DNA of 39,736 nucleotides from a virus. The notes beneath the pieces were generated by a model that made no database searches, was not told the DNA's origin, and saw only the letters and a program-made list of their open reading frames with translations. Location of the stretch: positions 1 to 39,736 of IMG/VR virus record IMGVR_UViG_3300009285_007455. One strand, 5' to 3'. Shown here piece after piece: positions 14,092 to 23,068 of the stretch (its first letter is position 1; each line of letters opens with the position of its first letter). The position numbers were made by a program, and so were the translations under genes.

Positions 14092-16173
14092 TTGAGCGAC
14101 CCGTCGCAGTCTTACCGGAAGGACCAGTACTTCGCGTCCCTGTCCCCGTTAGAGATTGCCAAGTGCCTTGACGAGAAGGTAGAGACGTTCGGCCGATACC
14201 TTTCAGCTTCTGGTCGCCTCTCGGTCTGGGGGAGGTCGTATAATTTTTATAACCAAGGTATCTACAAGGATGCCCGCCTCAACCGCGTCGGAACCAACGG
14301 CGAGTATACTGAGATGTACGTGAACCACTACCGAAACCTCCTCACGCACGTCTTGAATATAACAACGGGGCAGCGCCCGAGCTTCGATGCCAAGGCCGTT
14401 AACACCGATTTCTCCAGCCTATCACAGACTATTGTGGCTAACGGAGTCGTGGAGTACTATGCTCGCTATAAGAAAATGGGGACCATTGCCAAGAGGGCGG
14501 TAGAGGATTTCCTCCAGTTCGCTGACGGCTATGTCTGCCAGACTTGGGACTTCAGCCTCGGGGCCGCTGTTGCGCCGGATATGGAAACCGGGGAGACTGT
14601 CAAGGAGGGAGACGTCTCCCATAAGAACTATACGCCTATGGACGTCGTCTTCGACCACGTGGGCGGGCTCGTGGACGCTACCCGCCAGTGGTATATCGTA
14701 CGTGACTTCCAGAACCGTTGGGACCTCATCGCCCGTTTCCCCGAGCTTAAGGCGAAGATCCTCCAGGCAGCCGTCGACTCCAAAATCTGGAACATCATGC
14801 GTTTCGGCCCGATGGTGGGTGACGACGCCAACGACTTGGTGCCGGTATACACGTTCTTGCACGACCGGACCGACGCCGTGCCAGACGGCCGCTATTTCGT
14901 TTACCTTAATGGTGATTGCTGGCTGCTTGATTCCCATCTCCCTGAATTTTATAAGACCATCCCGGTCAAGCGCCTGTGCGCCTCCGAACAGCGTGGAAGT
15001 GGGTTCGGCTACACGATCGGCTATGACATGGCCCCGATTTGCGAGGCAATCAATGGGCTCTATTCCACGATTATCACGAACCAAAAGACTTTCGGCGTCC
15101 AGAATATCCTGATGCCGTCAGGGGCTAATATCTCTGTGGCCGAGCTCGTTGACGGCCTGAACCTCATCACATACGACCCCAAGAGCGGCCAGAAGCCGGA
15201 GGGCCTCAACCTTACCTCTACCCCGATCGAGATCTTCGAGTTCATCGCGCGCCTTGAGACGGTCCTTGAGGTCATCTCCGGCGTCAACTCCGTGGCACGC
15301 GGGCAACCTGAGGACTCGCTAAAGAGCGGGTCCGCCCTCGCCTTAGTCCAATCAATGGCCGTCCAGTTTATGTCGGGACTCCAGGAGGCATACGCGATCT
15401 TCCTCGAGGACCTGGCAACCGGCCTGATTGAGATCCTCCAGAAGCAAGCTACTACCCCGAGGCTCATTCAAATCTCCGGGAAGAACAATAAATCTTACAT
15501 GCGCCAGTTCACCGCCAAGGACATCGGAAGCATCAGTCGCGTGACTGTGGATCTAGGTAACCCCCTAGCCCGGACCACAGCTGGGAAAGTCTCGCTGGCG
15601 GATAACCTCCTGAAGCAGGGTATGATCGAGACGCCTGAGCAGTATTTTCAAGTGCTAACAACAGGCCGGCTAGAACCGATGTTCGAGGGTAAGCAGGCCG
15701 AGATCATGAACATCAAGGCGGAGAACGAGGCGCTGTCATCGGGGTCTGCCATCGTAGTCCCTGCAGGCGAAGACTACGCGACCATCATGCAGCAGAACCC
15801 CGCCTTAGCCCAGGGGGTGCCGGTCATCGCGCTCCTGATCGACAACCACCCGATCCACGTGCGCGAGCATAAGGCTGTTCTGGCTGACCCTGAGATGCGG
15901 AAGAACCCTCAGGTGGTCCAGGCGGTCCTTAACCACATCCAGCAGCACATCCAACTGTGGGTGACTGCACCGCCGCAACTCATCCAGATGCTTAAGGAGG
16001 AGTTCCCTGCTATGCCGGCGCCTCAGGCAGGGACTGGGGACGCGCCGGGCGCGACGGAGGAGCTTGTCACCGGTAACCCGACGACGAAGAGGGCCTCAAA
16101 GATCAGGCCGGCGAAGATGCCGAAGATACCGGTGATGGCAGCCGGAAAAAACGGGAATGGAGGAGCAATATGA
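14092..16173 (+). CDS. Portal protein
   Basis: A 693-residue protein directly after the large terminase gene. The start is a TTG at 14092, 4 nt after a GGAGG site (14083-14087); the next in-frame start is much further in. The size fits the large portal proteins of short-tailed phages. Recognisable stretches include YVNHYRNLLTHVLNITTGQRP (split here as a conserved N-terminal region), ISGVNSVARGQPEDSLKSG and LALVQSMAVQF, the helical wing/crown region. The C-terminus (about 640-693) is rich in Pro, Gly and Lys. The portal is the dodecameric DNA channel and scaffold nucleation site. The stop overlaps the next gene. Confidence 0.88.
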   Translation: MSDPSQSYRKDQYFASLSPLEIAKCLDEKVETFGRYLSASGRLSVWGRSYNFYNQGIYKDARLNRVGTNGEYTEMYVNHYRNLLTHVLNITTGQRPSFDAKAVNTDFSSLSQTIVANGVVEYYARYKKMGTIAKRAVEDFLQFADGYVCQTWDFSLGAAVAPDMETGETVKEGDVSHKNYTPMDVVFDHVGGLVDATRQWYIVRDFQNRWDLIARFPELKAKILQAAVDSKIWNIMRFGPMVGDDANDLVPVYTFLHDRTDAVPDGRYFVYLNGDCWLLDSHLPEFYKTIPVKRLCASEQRGSGFGYTIGYDMAPICEAINGLYSTIITNQKTFGVQNILMPSGANISVAELVDGLNLITYDPKSGQKPEGLNLTSTPIEIFEFIARLETVLEVISGVNSVARGQPEDSLKSGSALALVQSMAVQFMSGLQEAYAIFLEDLATGLIEILQKQATTPRLIQISGKNNKSYMRQFTAKDIGSISRVTVDLGNPLARTTAGKVSLADNLLKQGMIETPEQYFQVLTTGRLEPMFEGKQAEIMNIKAENEALSSGSAIVVPAGEDYATIMQQNPALAQGVPVIALLIDNHPIHVREHKAVLADPEMRKNPQVVQAVLNHIQQHIQLWVTAPPQLIQMLKEEFPAMPAPQAGTGDAPGATEELVTGNPTTKRASKIRPAKMPKIPVMAAGKNGNGGAI

Positions 16174-18236
16174 CATCGTTCTTAAAAAAGGTAACCGCCT
16201 GGGCTGGGAAAAACATCATCGGGGTTGCAGTGGCATCTATTGTTGTCACCACCGTGGCGTTATCAGGATTTCCAGCGCACGGGTTCGACGGTTCGGCTAA
16301 CCCAGCTGCCATCCGCTACAGCTCCGACGTCTCCACCACCACGTCGCTGTGCAGGCCTGCCACCTACCAGCTTGACCTCGACGATCTCCAGGTAAATCGC
16401 GTCTCTGTCCAGGTAGTCTATTCGACATACACGGCTTTGAGGGCGACGGTCTTCGACGGCGCACCCTCGACAATCTCTCTAACCATCTCCTCGAACTCGG
16501 CGTTGGCCGCCGCGACCTCGTTCATGCAAGTTACCATCTCCTCGTTACCGGCCATCAGCGCCGCGACCGCTTATGTTAACATCTACGTGGCGTCGAACAC
16601 CGCCCTCGTTGGGGCTAGCGTCTCGCTCATAAAGTCTACAAGCCCAGACGGCATCCACCCGACAACGTTCACGTTCCTGGAGGGTAGGGACTGGAGCCGC
16701 AACCAGTTTAACACGAGCTCCGGCGTGGTAAACCTCGCCAACAACTCTTCCATGACGGCAATATCCATCGCCTCCGCGTTAGACTTCTCTACCTACGGAG
16801 TCACGGCGTCCACCCCGAGCGTGTTTATCCAGTCTTATATCTCTACAGGGACGCAGGCGCAGACAAACGCAAGCATCGTTATCGTGCGAGCCATTCAGCC
16901 AGGGTTTTACGGCAACTACTGGAGTATGCAGACCTCGACCCCTGCGGCCTTGATGGTCGCCTACTCCACGGCCACGGCTGGCAGCGTCGAACCTCCGGGG
17001 GCGTCCACCAGGACGACGCCGGTGAACCTCCGGTCTGGCAGGGACGCGGCAGTTATCACCCTAATCACCGATGCTACCAGGTATTTTACCGCCGGCAAGG
17101 ACTTTGCCGTCGGGACGACCTCGACCCAAACAGCCCTTAACGTCGCGGCCGTCTTAAATTACAGTTCCTATTCTATCGTCGCCTCCACGAACGACGGGGC
17201 GGTTTACGCATCTAGGACGTCCACCGGAGCGCACCAGGTCCTTGTCCAGGCCGTAACCGCTGGTGAGGCCGGGAACCTCTACCAGTTAAAGAGCTCCACG
17301 CAGTTCGCCCTCGTCGTGGCCCTGTCCACCACCGTGTCTGGCGCGAAGGCGTTTTCCGGACCACAATACCTCCATGGCGGGCGCGACGCCGCCTATTTGA
17401 TCGTGAACGGGTCGAGGTTCACCAACGGCGTCGATTGGGTCAGCGGGTCCGTGGCCTCGGCAACCGCGTTCTCTATCTCCTTGGCCCTGGCCAACGATCA
17501 CTTGACGAGCTCGGCTACGGTCATGGTGTCCACCGCCCAGATGTTTAACAGCCCGACTCTGGCCATCCTTTACTCCACGTCGGTCTTGTCCGGTCCTAAC
17601 AGGGTCGGTTGGCTATCCTCGACTCAGGCTGCACTGACGTTATCTAACATGACTACGGGGCAATTCGGGAGCTCAACAGGGACCATGACCGGAGGATCTT
17701 CGTCTCAATTTAGCACGAATAGTTACACGTTCTTGTCCACCAACACGTTCATTTTCAGCCAGGGAGTGTGGGTGTCTACCAGGAATTTCTCCGCGGCACT
17801 GAACAGCTTGCCGGGGAGGTTGGTCCCGGGCAGCACCTATTTCGTTACGGTAGCGTCCGGGAGCGGGTCCTCCGACGGCCAGATCAGGCAGAGCTTTACC
17901 CTTGCCCATACCTCGACCGGAGCGGCAGCCGGAGTCCCGTGGACTGGAGGTCTCTCGACACAGTCCGCACAGGGAGGTAGATCATTCGAGCTCGTTCCGG
18001 TGACGTGGGAAGGGGCAGCCACCTTCAGCATGGCCGTGTCTAACAACGGGACGCAGTGGGTGAACACGCCACCTGTCGTATCGGGGGCCTCCATAACCGT
18101 GACCATGGCTACGCTGCCAAACTCCACCACGTTCTATGACCTCGGCACGGTGAACTACCGGCACGTGAGGTTCAATATCGAGGCGTCATCGGCTACCCCA
18201 TCTATCTGGAAGGTGAACGTGAACGGGAGATACTAA
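16170..18236 (+). CDS. Ser/Thr-rich repeat protein with N-terminal export signal
   Basis: A 688-residue protein with about 15% or more Ser and Thr by eye. It starts with a basic region and a hydrophobic helix (IIGVAVASIVVTTVALSGF), then PAHG-FDG, resembling a signal peptide or anchor. Three segments of about 130 residues begin with a GRD motif (LEGRDWS, RSGRDAA, HGGRDAA) and end near a Gly-Asn or Tyr turn; they resemble the beta-domain found in other virion proteins of this window. The C-terminal 110 residues look like a beta-sandwich. Its place between portal and scaffold suggests a virion or decoration protein. The signal sequence is odd for that role. Confidence 0.6.
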   Translation: MTSFLKKVTAWAGKNIIGVAVASIVVTTVALSGFPAHGFDGSANPAAIRYSSDVSTTTSLCRPATYQLDLDDLQVNRVSVQVVYSTYTALRATVFDGAPSTISLTISSNSALAAATSFMQVTISSLPAISAATAYVNIYVASNTALVGASVSLIKSTSPDGIHPTTFTFLEGRDWSRNQFNTSSGVVNLANNSSMTAISIASALDFSTYGVTASTPSVFIQSYISTGTQAQTNASIVIVRAIQPGFYGNYWSMQTSTPAALMVAYSTATAGSVEPPGASTRTTPVNLRSGRDAAVITLITDATRYFTAGKDFAVGTTSTQTALNVAAVLNYSSYSIVASTNDGAVYASRTSTGAHQVLVQAVTAGEAGNLYQLKSSTQFALVVALSTTVSGAKAFSGPQYLHGGRDAAYLIVNGSRFTNGVDWVSGSVASATAFSISLALANDHLTSSATVMVSTAQMFNSPTLAILYSTSVLSGPNRVGWLSSTQAALTLSNMTTGQFGSSTGTMTGGSSSQFSTNSYTFLSTNTFIFSQGVWVSTRNFSAALNSLPGRLVPGSTYFVTVASGSGSSDGQIRQSFTLAHTSTGAAAGVPWTGGLSTQSAQGGRSFELVPVTWEGAATFSMAVSNNGTQWVNTPPVVSGASITVTMATLPNSTTFYDLGTVNYRHVRFNIEASSATPSIWKVNVNGRY

Positions 18237-18314
18237 ATAGACCAACCCTAACCCATAAAAGGGCAGGGAGCATGGCTTTCTACACAAGAGAGGGCCTGCC
18301 AAAGGAGAAATAAG

Positions 18315-19307
18315 ATGCCAGAACAAACTACTATGCCACCGACGACGGCCATTACGACTACTGTACCAGATACCACCGCGGCAGAACCGGTGGAGGGGGC
18401 GGCTCTAGCAACGCCGGCCACTACCACTGCCAAGGTGGCGACAGAGAAGAACGCTGACGGCACGGAGAAGAAGCTGGCCGCAACCCCTGCCCAGGCGGCA
18501 GAGGCCAAGAAGGACCCTGATCCGCCCGATGCAGCCAAACCGTTCCGGATCGTCGTTGACGGGAAGGACCAGTGGTACTCCCAGGCCGAGATCGTTAAGA
18601 TTGCCCAGAAGGGTATGGGTGCGGACAAGCGTTTCCAGGAAGCCCACAAGATAAAGACGGCCGCGGAGACGTTCCTCTGGCTCCTAAAGAATAAGCCGCG
18701 TGAGATCCTGGAGAACCCGAAGCTAGGCATCGACTTCAAGAAGCTGGCTCAGGAGTTCATCGCGGACGAGATCAAGCTCGAGATGATGACGCCGGAGCAG
18801 CGCGAACTCCATGAGGCGAAGATACGGCTCGCTGCTAACGAGGAGGAGAAGAAGGCTGCGACCCAGAAGCTCCAGCGGGAGCAGATGGAAGCGGCTGTCC
18901 GGCAGCAGAGTGAAAACTACGAGCGGGACATCACCGAGACCCTTAAGACTTCCGGTCTCCCGAAGACGCGAGAGACTGTCCGGAAGATCGCATACTACCT
19001 CTCGGAGGCGCTTAAGCAGAATGTCGTCCTGAAAGCGGCCGACGTCATCCACCTCGTAAAGGCAGATTACGACCAGGCTATCAAGGACCTCTTCGAAAAC
19101 GTGGATGGGGACGCGCTCATGAGTTTCTTGGGTGACGGTAATGTCAAGAAGCTGAATGAGGCCCTCCTTAAGAAAATCAAGGCCGGAGACGTCAAACCAC
19201 CTTCCGCGCAAGGTGACCAACCTGTCAGGACTGGCCAGAGGCCGAAGTTCTTGGACAAGGAGGAGTGGAGGAAAGAAGTGGACAGGAGGGTTGCTAGCCT
19301 CCAATAG
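18315..19307 (+). CDS. Scaffolding protein
   Basis: A 330-residue protein lying directly before the major capsid gene. The first 75 residues are Thr/Ala/Pro-rich and disordered. The rest is charged and helical, with a strong coiled coil at about 155-215 (QRELHEAKIRLAANEEEKK, then AATQKLQREQMEAAVRQQ) and a basic helical C-terminus (FLDKEEWRKEVDRRVASLQ) of the sort that docks to coat protein. The ribosome-binding site AAAGGAG lies 7 nt before ATG 18315. Scaffolds direct prohead assembly and then leave or are degraded. The call rests on composition and position. Confidence 0.8.
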   Translation: MPEQTTMPPTTAITTTVPDTTAAEPVEGAALATPATTTAKVATEKNADGTEKKLAATPAQAAEAKKDPDPPDAAKPFRIVVDGKDQWYSQAEIVKIAQKGMGADKRFQEAHKIKTAAETFLWLLKNKPREILENPKLGIDFKKLAQEFIADEIKLEMMTPEQRELHEAKIRLAANEEEKKAATQKLQREQMEAAVRQQSENYERDITETLKTSGLPKTRETVRKIAYYLSEALKQNVVLKAADVIHLVKADYDQAIKDLFENVDGDALMSFLGDGNVKKLNEALLKKIKAGDVKPPSAQGDQPVRTGQRPKFLDKEEWRKEVDRRVASLQ

Positions 19308-19482
19308 ATTTTAATAGACCAGAGGGGACGACGAAAGGCTATCCCCGAGGGTCAACACTGGCGAACCAGGCGCGAGAGCTACCAGGAGCCAGGAAGCGAA
19401 GACATAAGGTCCAAAAGGCATGAGGACGCAAGAGCTATCCGAGGCCCGAGGCAAGAGCATACACTAAAAAGGAGGCACTAAA
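19308..19482 (+). other. 175-nt leader of the major capsid gene
   Basis: No gene of convincing length lies here. The stretch ends in a strong ribosome-binding site (AAAAAGGAGG) before ATG 19483. AATAGACCA occurs just after the scaffold stop and also just after the stop at 18236. No confident sigma70 promoter is seen. It may be a translation-enhancing leader or a processing site. Confidence 0.35.
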
Positions 19483-20766
19483 ATGCCAACGACAACCACG
19501 GATCTCGACGGTCTGTTCAAGGAAGTCTACACTCCAGACGGCCTCATCAATCTGATGCCGGAGGCGTCCCGGCTCGTCAAGGGGATCGAGTTCTCGGAAG
19601 ACGAGAAGATCGGCGACAAATATGTCCAGCCAGTCGCCCTGACGTACGAGCACGGCATCACCTATGGCGCGCCTGCCGCGGGTGCGTTCACGCTGAGGGC
19701 TGCCGTCTCGATGAAGACAAAGAAGGCCGAGGTGGACGGTTACCAAATGGTCCTCCGCTCGCAGATGGATTACGAGACCGCAGCCAAGGCCCAGAAGGGC
19801 GGAGCCAGGTCCTTTAAGAAGGCGACCCAGCTCCAGGTCGAGAACATGATGGAGTCCTTGACCAAGCGTCTCGAACTCTCCATCCTCTACGGCCAAAGCG
19901 GGATCGGCCAGGCATCCAGTTCCGTTAACACTGACGCGACGACCACCGTCCTCCAGATCTCCACGGCCTCCTGGGCCACGGGCATCTGGGCTGGCATGGA
20001 GAATTGCCCGCTGAACGTCTTCAACGCGTCCTCGGGCGCTTTGGTCTCGTCCGGCGCCGACAGCATCTTCATCATCAGCAAGGTAGACGTCGCTAACAAG
20101 AAGCTTACAGTCACAGGGACGGCTACCGGTATCTCTGCCCTAGATACCCTCCTGAGCACGACGGCCGGGGACATCTTCTTCGACACGGCCAGGGCAAGCG
20201 CGTCGTCCTACTCGGAGATGGTCGGCCTTCGGGCGATCATGGTCAACACGGGTTCGCTCTTCGGGGTCAGCGCCTCGACCTACAACTTGTGGGCCGGGAC
20301 GCTCTACGACGTCGGGTCCACCGCACTCACGTTCGGCAAGATCATCAACGGGATCGCGGAGGCCTCCGGCCGCGGGTTGCAGGAGAAGATGGTCGTTTAC
20401 CTGAACGACAAGACCTGGGCCAACGTGGCCTCGGATCAGGCAGCGCTCAGGAAATACGACGCCTCCTACTCGGACGGGAAGGCGACCAACGGCTACCGCT
20501 CGATCACGTTCTACAGCCAGAACGGAGAGGTCGAGCTCCAGCCGTATAACTGCGTGAAGGAGGGAGAAGCGCTCGGTCTCCCCCTTAAGCGAATCAAGAG
20601 GGTCGGCGCTCAGGACCTGAGCTTCAACTCCCTCGGAAACGACGGGAGGATCTTCAGGGAACTCTCGGACGGTGCTGGGTTCGAGTACAGGATCTACAGC
20701 GACCAGAGCGTCTTCTGTGAGACGCCGGCCAAGCTGATCCTGTTCCAGAACATCGTCAACAGCTGA
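19483..20766 (+). CDS. Major capsid protein
   Basis: A 427-residue protein preceded by the best ribosome-binding site of the region (AAAAAGGAGG) and a long leader, as expected for the most abundant virion protein. It starts MPTTTTDLDGLFKEVYTPD and contains VKGIEFSEDEKIGDKYVQPV, FKKATQLQVENMMESLTKRLE (long spine-helix candidate) and, near the end, FEYRIYSDQSVFCETPAKLIL, typical of HK97-fold coats in short-tailed phages. It follows the scaffold gene and precedes a decoration-like gene. A perfect 12-bp hairpin lies just downstream. Confidence 0.88.
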   Translation: MPTTTTDLDGLFKEVYTPDGLINLMPEASRLVKGIEFSEDEKIGDKYVQPVALTYEHGITYGAPAAGAFTLRAAVSMKTKKAEVDGYQMVLRSQMDYETAAKAQKGGARSFKKATQLQVENMMESLTKRLELSILYGQSGIGQASSSVNTDATTTVLQISTASWATGIWAGMENCPLNVFNASSGALVSSGADSIFIISKVDVANKKLTVTGTATGISALDTLLSTTAGDIFFDTARASASSYSEMVGLRAIMVNTGSLFGVSASTYNLWAGTLYDVGSTALTFGKIINGIAEASGRGLQEKMVVYLNDKTWANVASDQAALRKYDASYSDGKATNGYRSITFYSQNGEVELQPYNCVKEGEALGLPLKRIKRVGAQDLSFNSLGNDGRIFRELSDGAGFEYRIYSDQSVFCETPAKLILFQNIVNS

Positions 20767-20793
20767 ACCATCGGTTAAAAATAGGCGCACCTC

Positions 20794-20826
20794 CTCCGCC
20801 GCCGGATTCATCCACCGGCGGCGGAG
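20794..20826 (+). terminator. Strong GC hairpin after the capsid gene, no U-tract
   Basis: A perfect 12-bp inverted repeat (20794-20805 with 20815-20826) of CTCCGCCGCCGG type has a 9-nt loop. No T-run follows, so it is not a canonical terminator. A 3' mRNA stabiliser, a partial attenuator or a processing site is more likely, helping to set capsid expression above that of the genes downstream. Confidence 0.55.
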
Positions 20827-20855
20827 TGTCCGCCTCACTTTAAGGGAGGAAACAA

Positions 20856-21662
20856 ATGTCTAACCACATCGTAGTAATCGACACGTCGCTCGGAGCCGAC
20901 CACGTCCTCAACCTGGTAGGCGGAGGCGATGATAAGGGCGGGATGCTCCCCCGAGTCGGCCAGATCCTCGAGGCCGTGGACGGCGGGGCCTATTCCGGGA
21001 AGGTTAGGGTTAAGGTCGGCGGGACGCAGGCGTCAGGGACCATCACCTTCGCGTCCTTCGTCGAGGACGACACGGTCACGATCAACGGAGTCGTGATGAC
21101 CGGGAAGGACGCGCCGAGCGGGGACGTCCAGTTCGAGACCGGCGTCTCCGACCAGAGCACGGCCAACTCGCTCGTGTCGAAGGTCAACGCATCCGCGACA
21201 GCCAAGCTCGTCGGGACGGTAGGGGCGACTCGGCGCGCGACAGTCATCCTTAGCGGGTTCGTCGAGGACGACACGGTCACCGTCCAGGGATACGTCTTCA
21301 CCGCGAAGAACTCCCCGACCGAGGGTAACAAGCAGCAGTTCACCGTCGGACCCTCCGACGCCGTAACAGCCGAGAACCTCATGCTCGCGATCAAGGCGCA
21401 CCAGTCGACGAACACGATCACCGTCACCAGGTCCTCGGCGACACTGACGCTGAACTTCTACGGTTCGCTGACGCTGACATCCTCGGCCCACTCCACCGCG
21501 GCCAGCGACATCGTCGTTGTCACCTGCGTCGTCCCGGGGACCATCGGGAACCTCTGCACCCTCGCCATCTCCGCTAACGGGTCGGTCTCCGGCGCGGCCC
21601 TGACCGGAGGCCTCGAAGGGACGGCATACACTTACTCGAAGAACAGGGACCTCGTAGTCTAG
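20856..21662 (+). CDS. Capsid decoration-like protein with duplicated domain
   Basis: A 268-residue protein following the capsid gene, with a GGGAGG site upstream. It contains two copies of one beta-rich unit: ITFASFVEDDTVTINGVVMTG (about 63-83) and VILSGFVEDDTVTVQGYVFTA (130-150), each followed by a helical segment. The DNA repeats exactly over 23 nt at 21057-21079 and 21258-21280, 201 bp apart, so the duplication is fairly recent. Ser/Thr/Val-rich beta structure and location suggest a head decoration or head-fibre protein. The domain recurs in the 27474 gene. Confidence 0.6.
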   Translation: MSNHIVVIDTSLGADHVLNLVGGGDDKGGMLPRVGQILEAVDGGAYSGKVRVKVGGTQASGTITFASFVEDDTVTINGVVMTGKDAPSGDVQFETGVSDQSTANSLVSKVNASATAKLVGTVGATRRATVILSGFVEDDTVTVQGYVFTAKNSPTEGNKQQFTVGPSDAVTAENLMLAIKAHQSTNTITVTRSSATLTLNFYGSLTLTSSAHSTAASDIVVVTCVVPGTIGNLCTLAISANGSVSGAALTGGLEGTAYTYSKNRDLVV

Positions 21663-21673
21663 GGAGGCAGGAC

Positions 21674-23068
21674 ATGAAGAAGATACTCGCGCTGGTCGTC
21701 GCGCTGGCGATCCCTGTCCTGGTCCGACCATCGGCCGTCCACTCATACATTACACTGACAATAGACGGCGTGGATTACTCGTTCCCAGAGGTAGACGACG
21801 AGGATTGGGGCCAGTACGTTACCGACTGGGCCGAGGCGATCTCAGATGGAATCTTCCAGAAGACCGGCGGGACGTTCCCCTTGTCCGCTGAGGCGTTCTT
21901 CGGGAGCACCTTCTCCGTCAGGGTCGCCTATCTCAGGGACGCAAACGCCCTTCCAACGGCGACAACCGGATTCCTTCGTCTGGGAGCGACGTCCTATATC
22001 CAATGGCGGGACCACGCGAACTCGTCCAACCTTACACTTGGATTAGACGTCGCGGATAACCTCGTGTTCAGGGGTTACATCGTCGGGCTAGCTACCTCGA
22101 GCCTCTACGCCTCGAACACGAACTACGCCCTACGCGACTCCGTCGCGGTCAGCACGGCGCTCCTCCAGCTTGTCGCCTCGAACACGAACTACGCCCTCTG
22201 GCTGGACGTGTCCCTGGCGACGGAGACCATAGGGCTGACGGCCTCGAACACTAACTACGTTAATACCGGCTCTTCGTCCCAGACCATCCTCGGGAGCCTT
22301 TACGTCGGCGGGATCAGTTCGAGCACGCTCGTGATCGCCAGCTCCGCCACCCTGAAGGCCTTGTCCGTGGGGGCGACGAACCTCTACGTGCTCCCGGGCG
22401 GCGGGATGGGGATAGGTACAGTATCTCCCACGTCCATGCTCGACGTTAGCGGCGGTTCCCTGACCGTCCGCGGGTCCGGATCTGGTATATCGGCCGAGGG
22501 AAACTCGAACTTTATGGGGTCTCTCGCCTTCCGGACGACCTACTATTTCGTTGCCGGCTCACAGTTCATCACCGGCCACGCGTCTAACACCGTCGTTGTA
22601 TCGACGAGCCCGATGAACGGTTGCCCGCGGTTCGACCACAACACCGATACCCCTGGGCTCAACTCCGCCTGGTATAAGTTTATCGTCCCCGAGAACTACG
22701 TCCAGGGCAGCACCTGGAGCATCCGTTACCTGGCGTCGGCTACAACAGGGTATGTGAACCTTAGCGAGGTCTATACCTTGTCTTTCGCAACGGCGACTAC
22801 GAATGGGCTGCCCATAAATGACTCGGGGACTACCACTCTCGCCTTCGGGTTCGGGAAAACGATGGAGATAAACGGCGCGAACTCCGCGCTCGGCGGCCAG
22901 CGAGAGAATAAAACCGTCTTCTATGTCCCCGGCCTTTCCGGTGTCATGGGAGGAGGAAATAAGACGCTCTGGGTCCGCGTGACAAGGAACGGAGACATGG
23001 CCCTAGACACGTCGAACACCCAGAGTTATCTCACGGGGTTCATCATGACGGCGGTTTACCAGCAATGA
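21674..23068 (+). CDS. Fibre-like protein with signal peptide
   Basis: A 464-residue protein. The N-terminus MKKILALVVALAIPVLVRP then SAVHS-Y is a good Sec signal with cleavage near residue 24. A stalk region (about 135-200) has three 22-residue repeats, each with ASNTNY. GGGMGIGTVSPTSMLDVSGG is a motif common in phage tail fibres and bacterial surface proteins. The last 170 residues look like a globular beta domain. GGAGG lies 8 nt before ATG 21674. It is either a receptor-binding fibre or an exported surface protein; the signal argues for the latter, the motif for the former. Confidence 0.6.
   Translation: MKKILALVVALAIPVLVRPSAVHSYITLTIDGVDYSFPEVDDEDWGQYVTDWAEAISDGIFQKTGGTFPLSAEAFFGSTFSVRVAYLRDANALPTATTGFLRLGATSYIQWRDHANSSNLTLGLDVADNLVFRGYIVGLATSSLYASNTNYALRDSVAVSTALLQLVASNTNYALWLDVSLATETIGLTASNTNYVNTGSSSQTILGSLYVGGISSSTLVIASSATLKALSVGATNLYVLPGGGMGIGTVSPTSMLDVSGGSLTVRGSGSGISAEGNSNFMGSLAFRTTYYFVAGSQFITGHASNTVVVSTSPMNGCPRFDHNTDTPGLNSAWYKFIVPENYVQGSTWSIRYLASATTGYVNLSEVYTLSFATATTNGLPINDSGTTTLAFGFGKTMEINGANSALGGQRENKTVFYVPGLSGVMGGGNKTLWVRVTRNGDMALDTSNTQSYLTGFIMTAVYQQ
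22109..22263 (+). repeat. 66-bp tandem repeats in the fibre-like gene
   Basis: The motif encoding ASNTNY occurs at 22109, 22175 and 22241, exactly 66 bp (22 codons) apart. The first two share 23 identical nt (22109-22131 and 22175-22197). The period fits a coiled or beta-helical stalk whose length can change by unit gain or loss. Confidence 0.85.

Noticed and set aside
18237-18314. GGCAGG/CCTGCC inverted repeat as terminator before the scaffold gene
   Set aside because: The stem is only 6 bp with a loop of more than 25 nt and no T-run.
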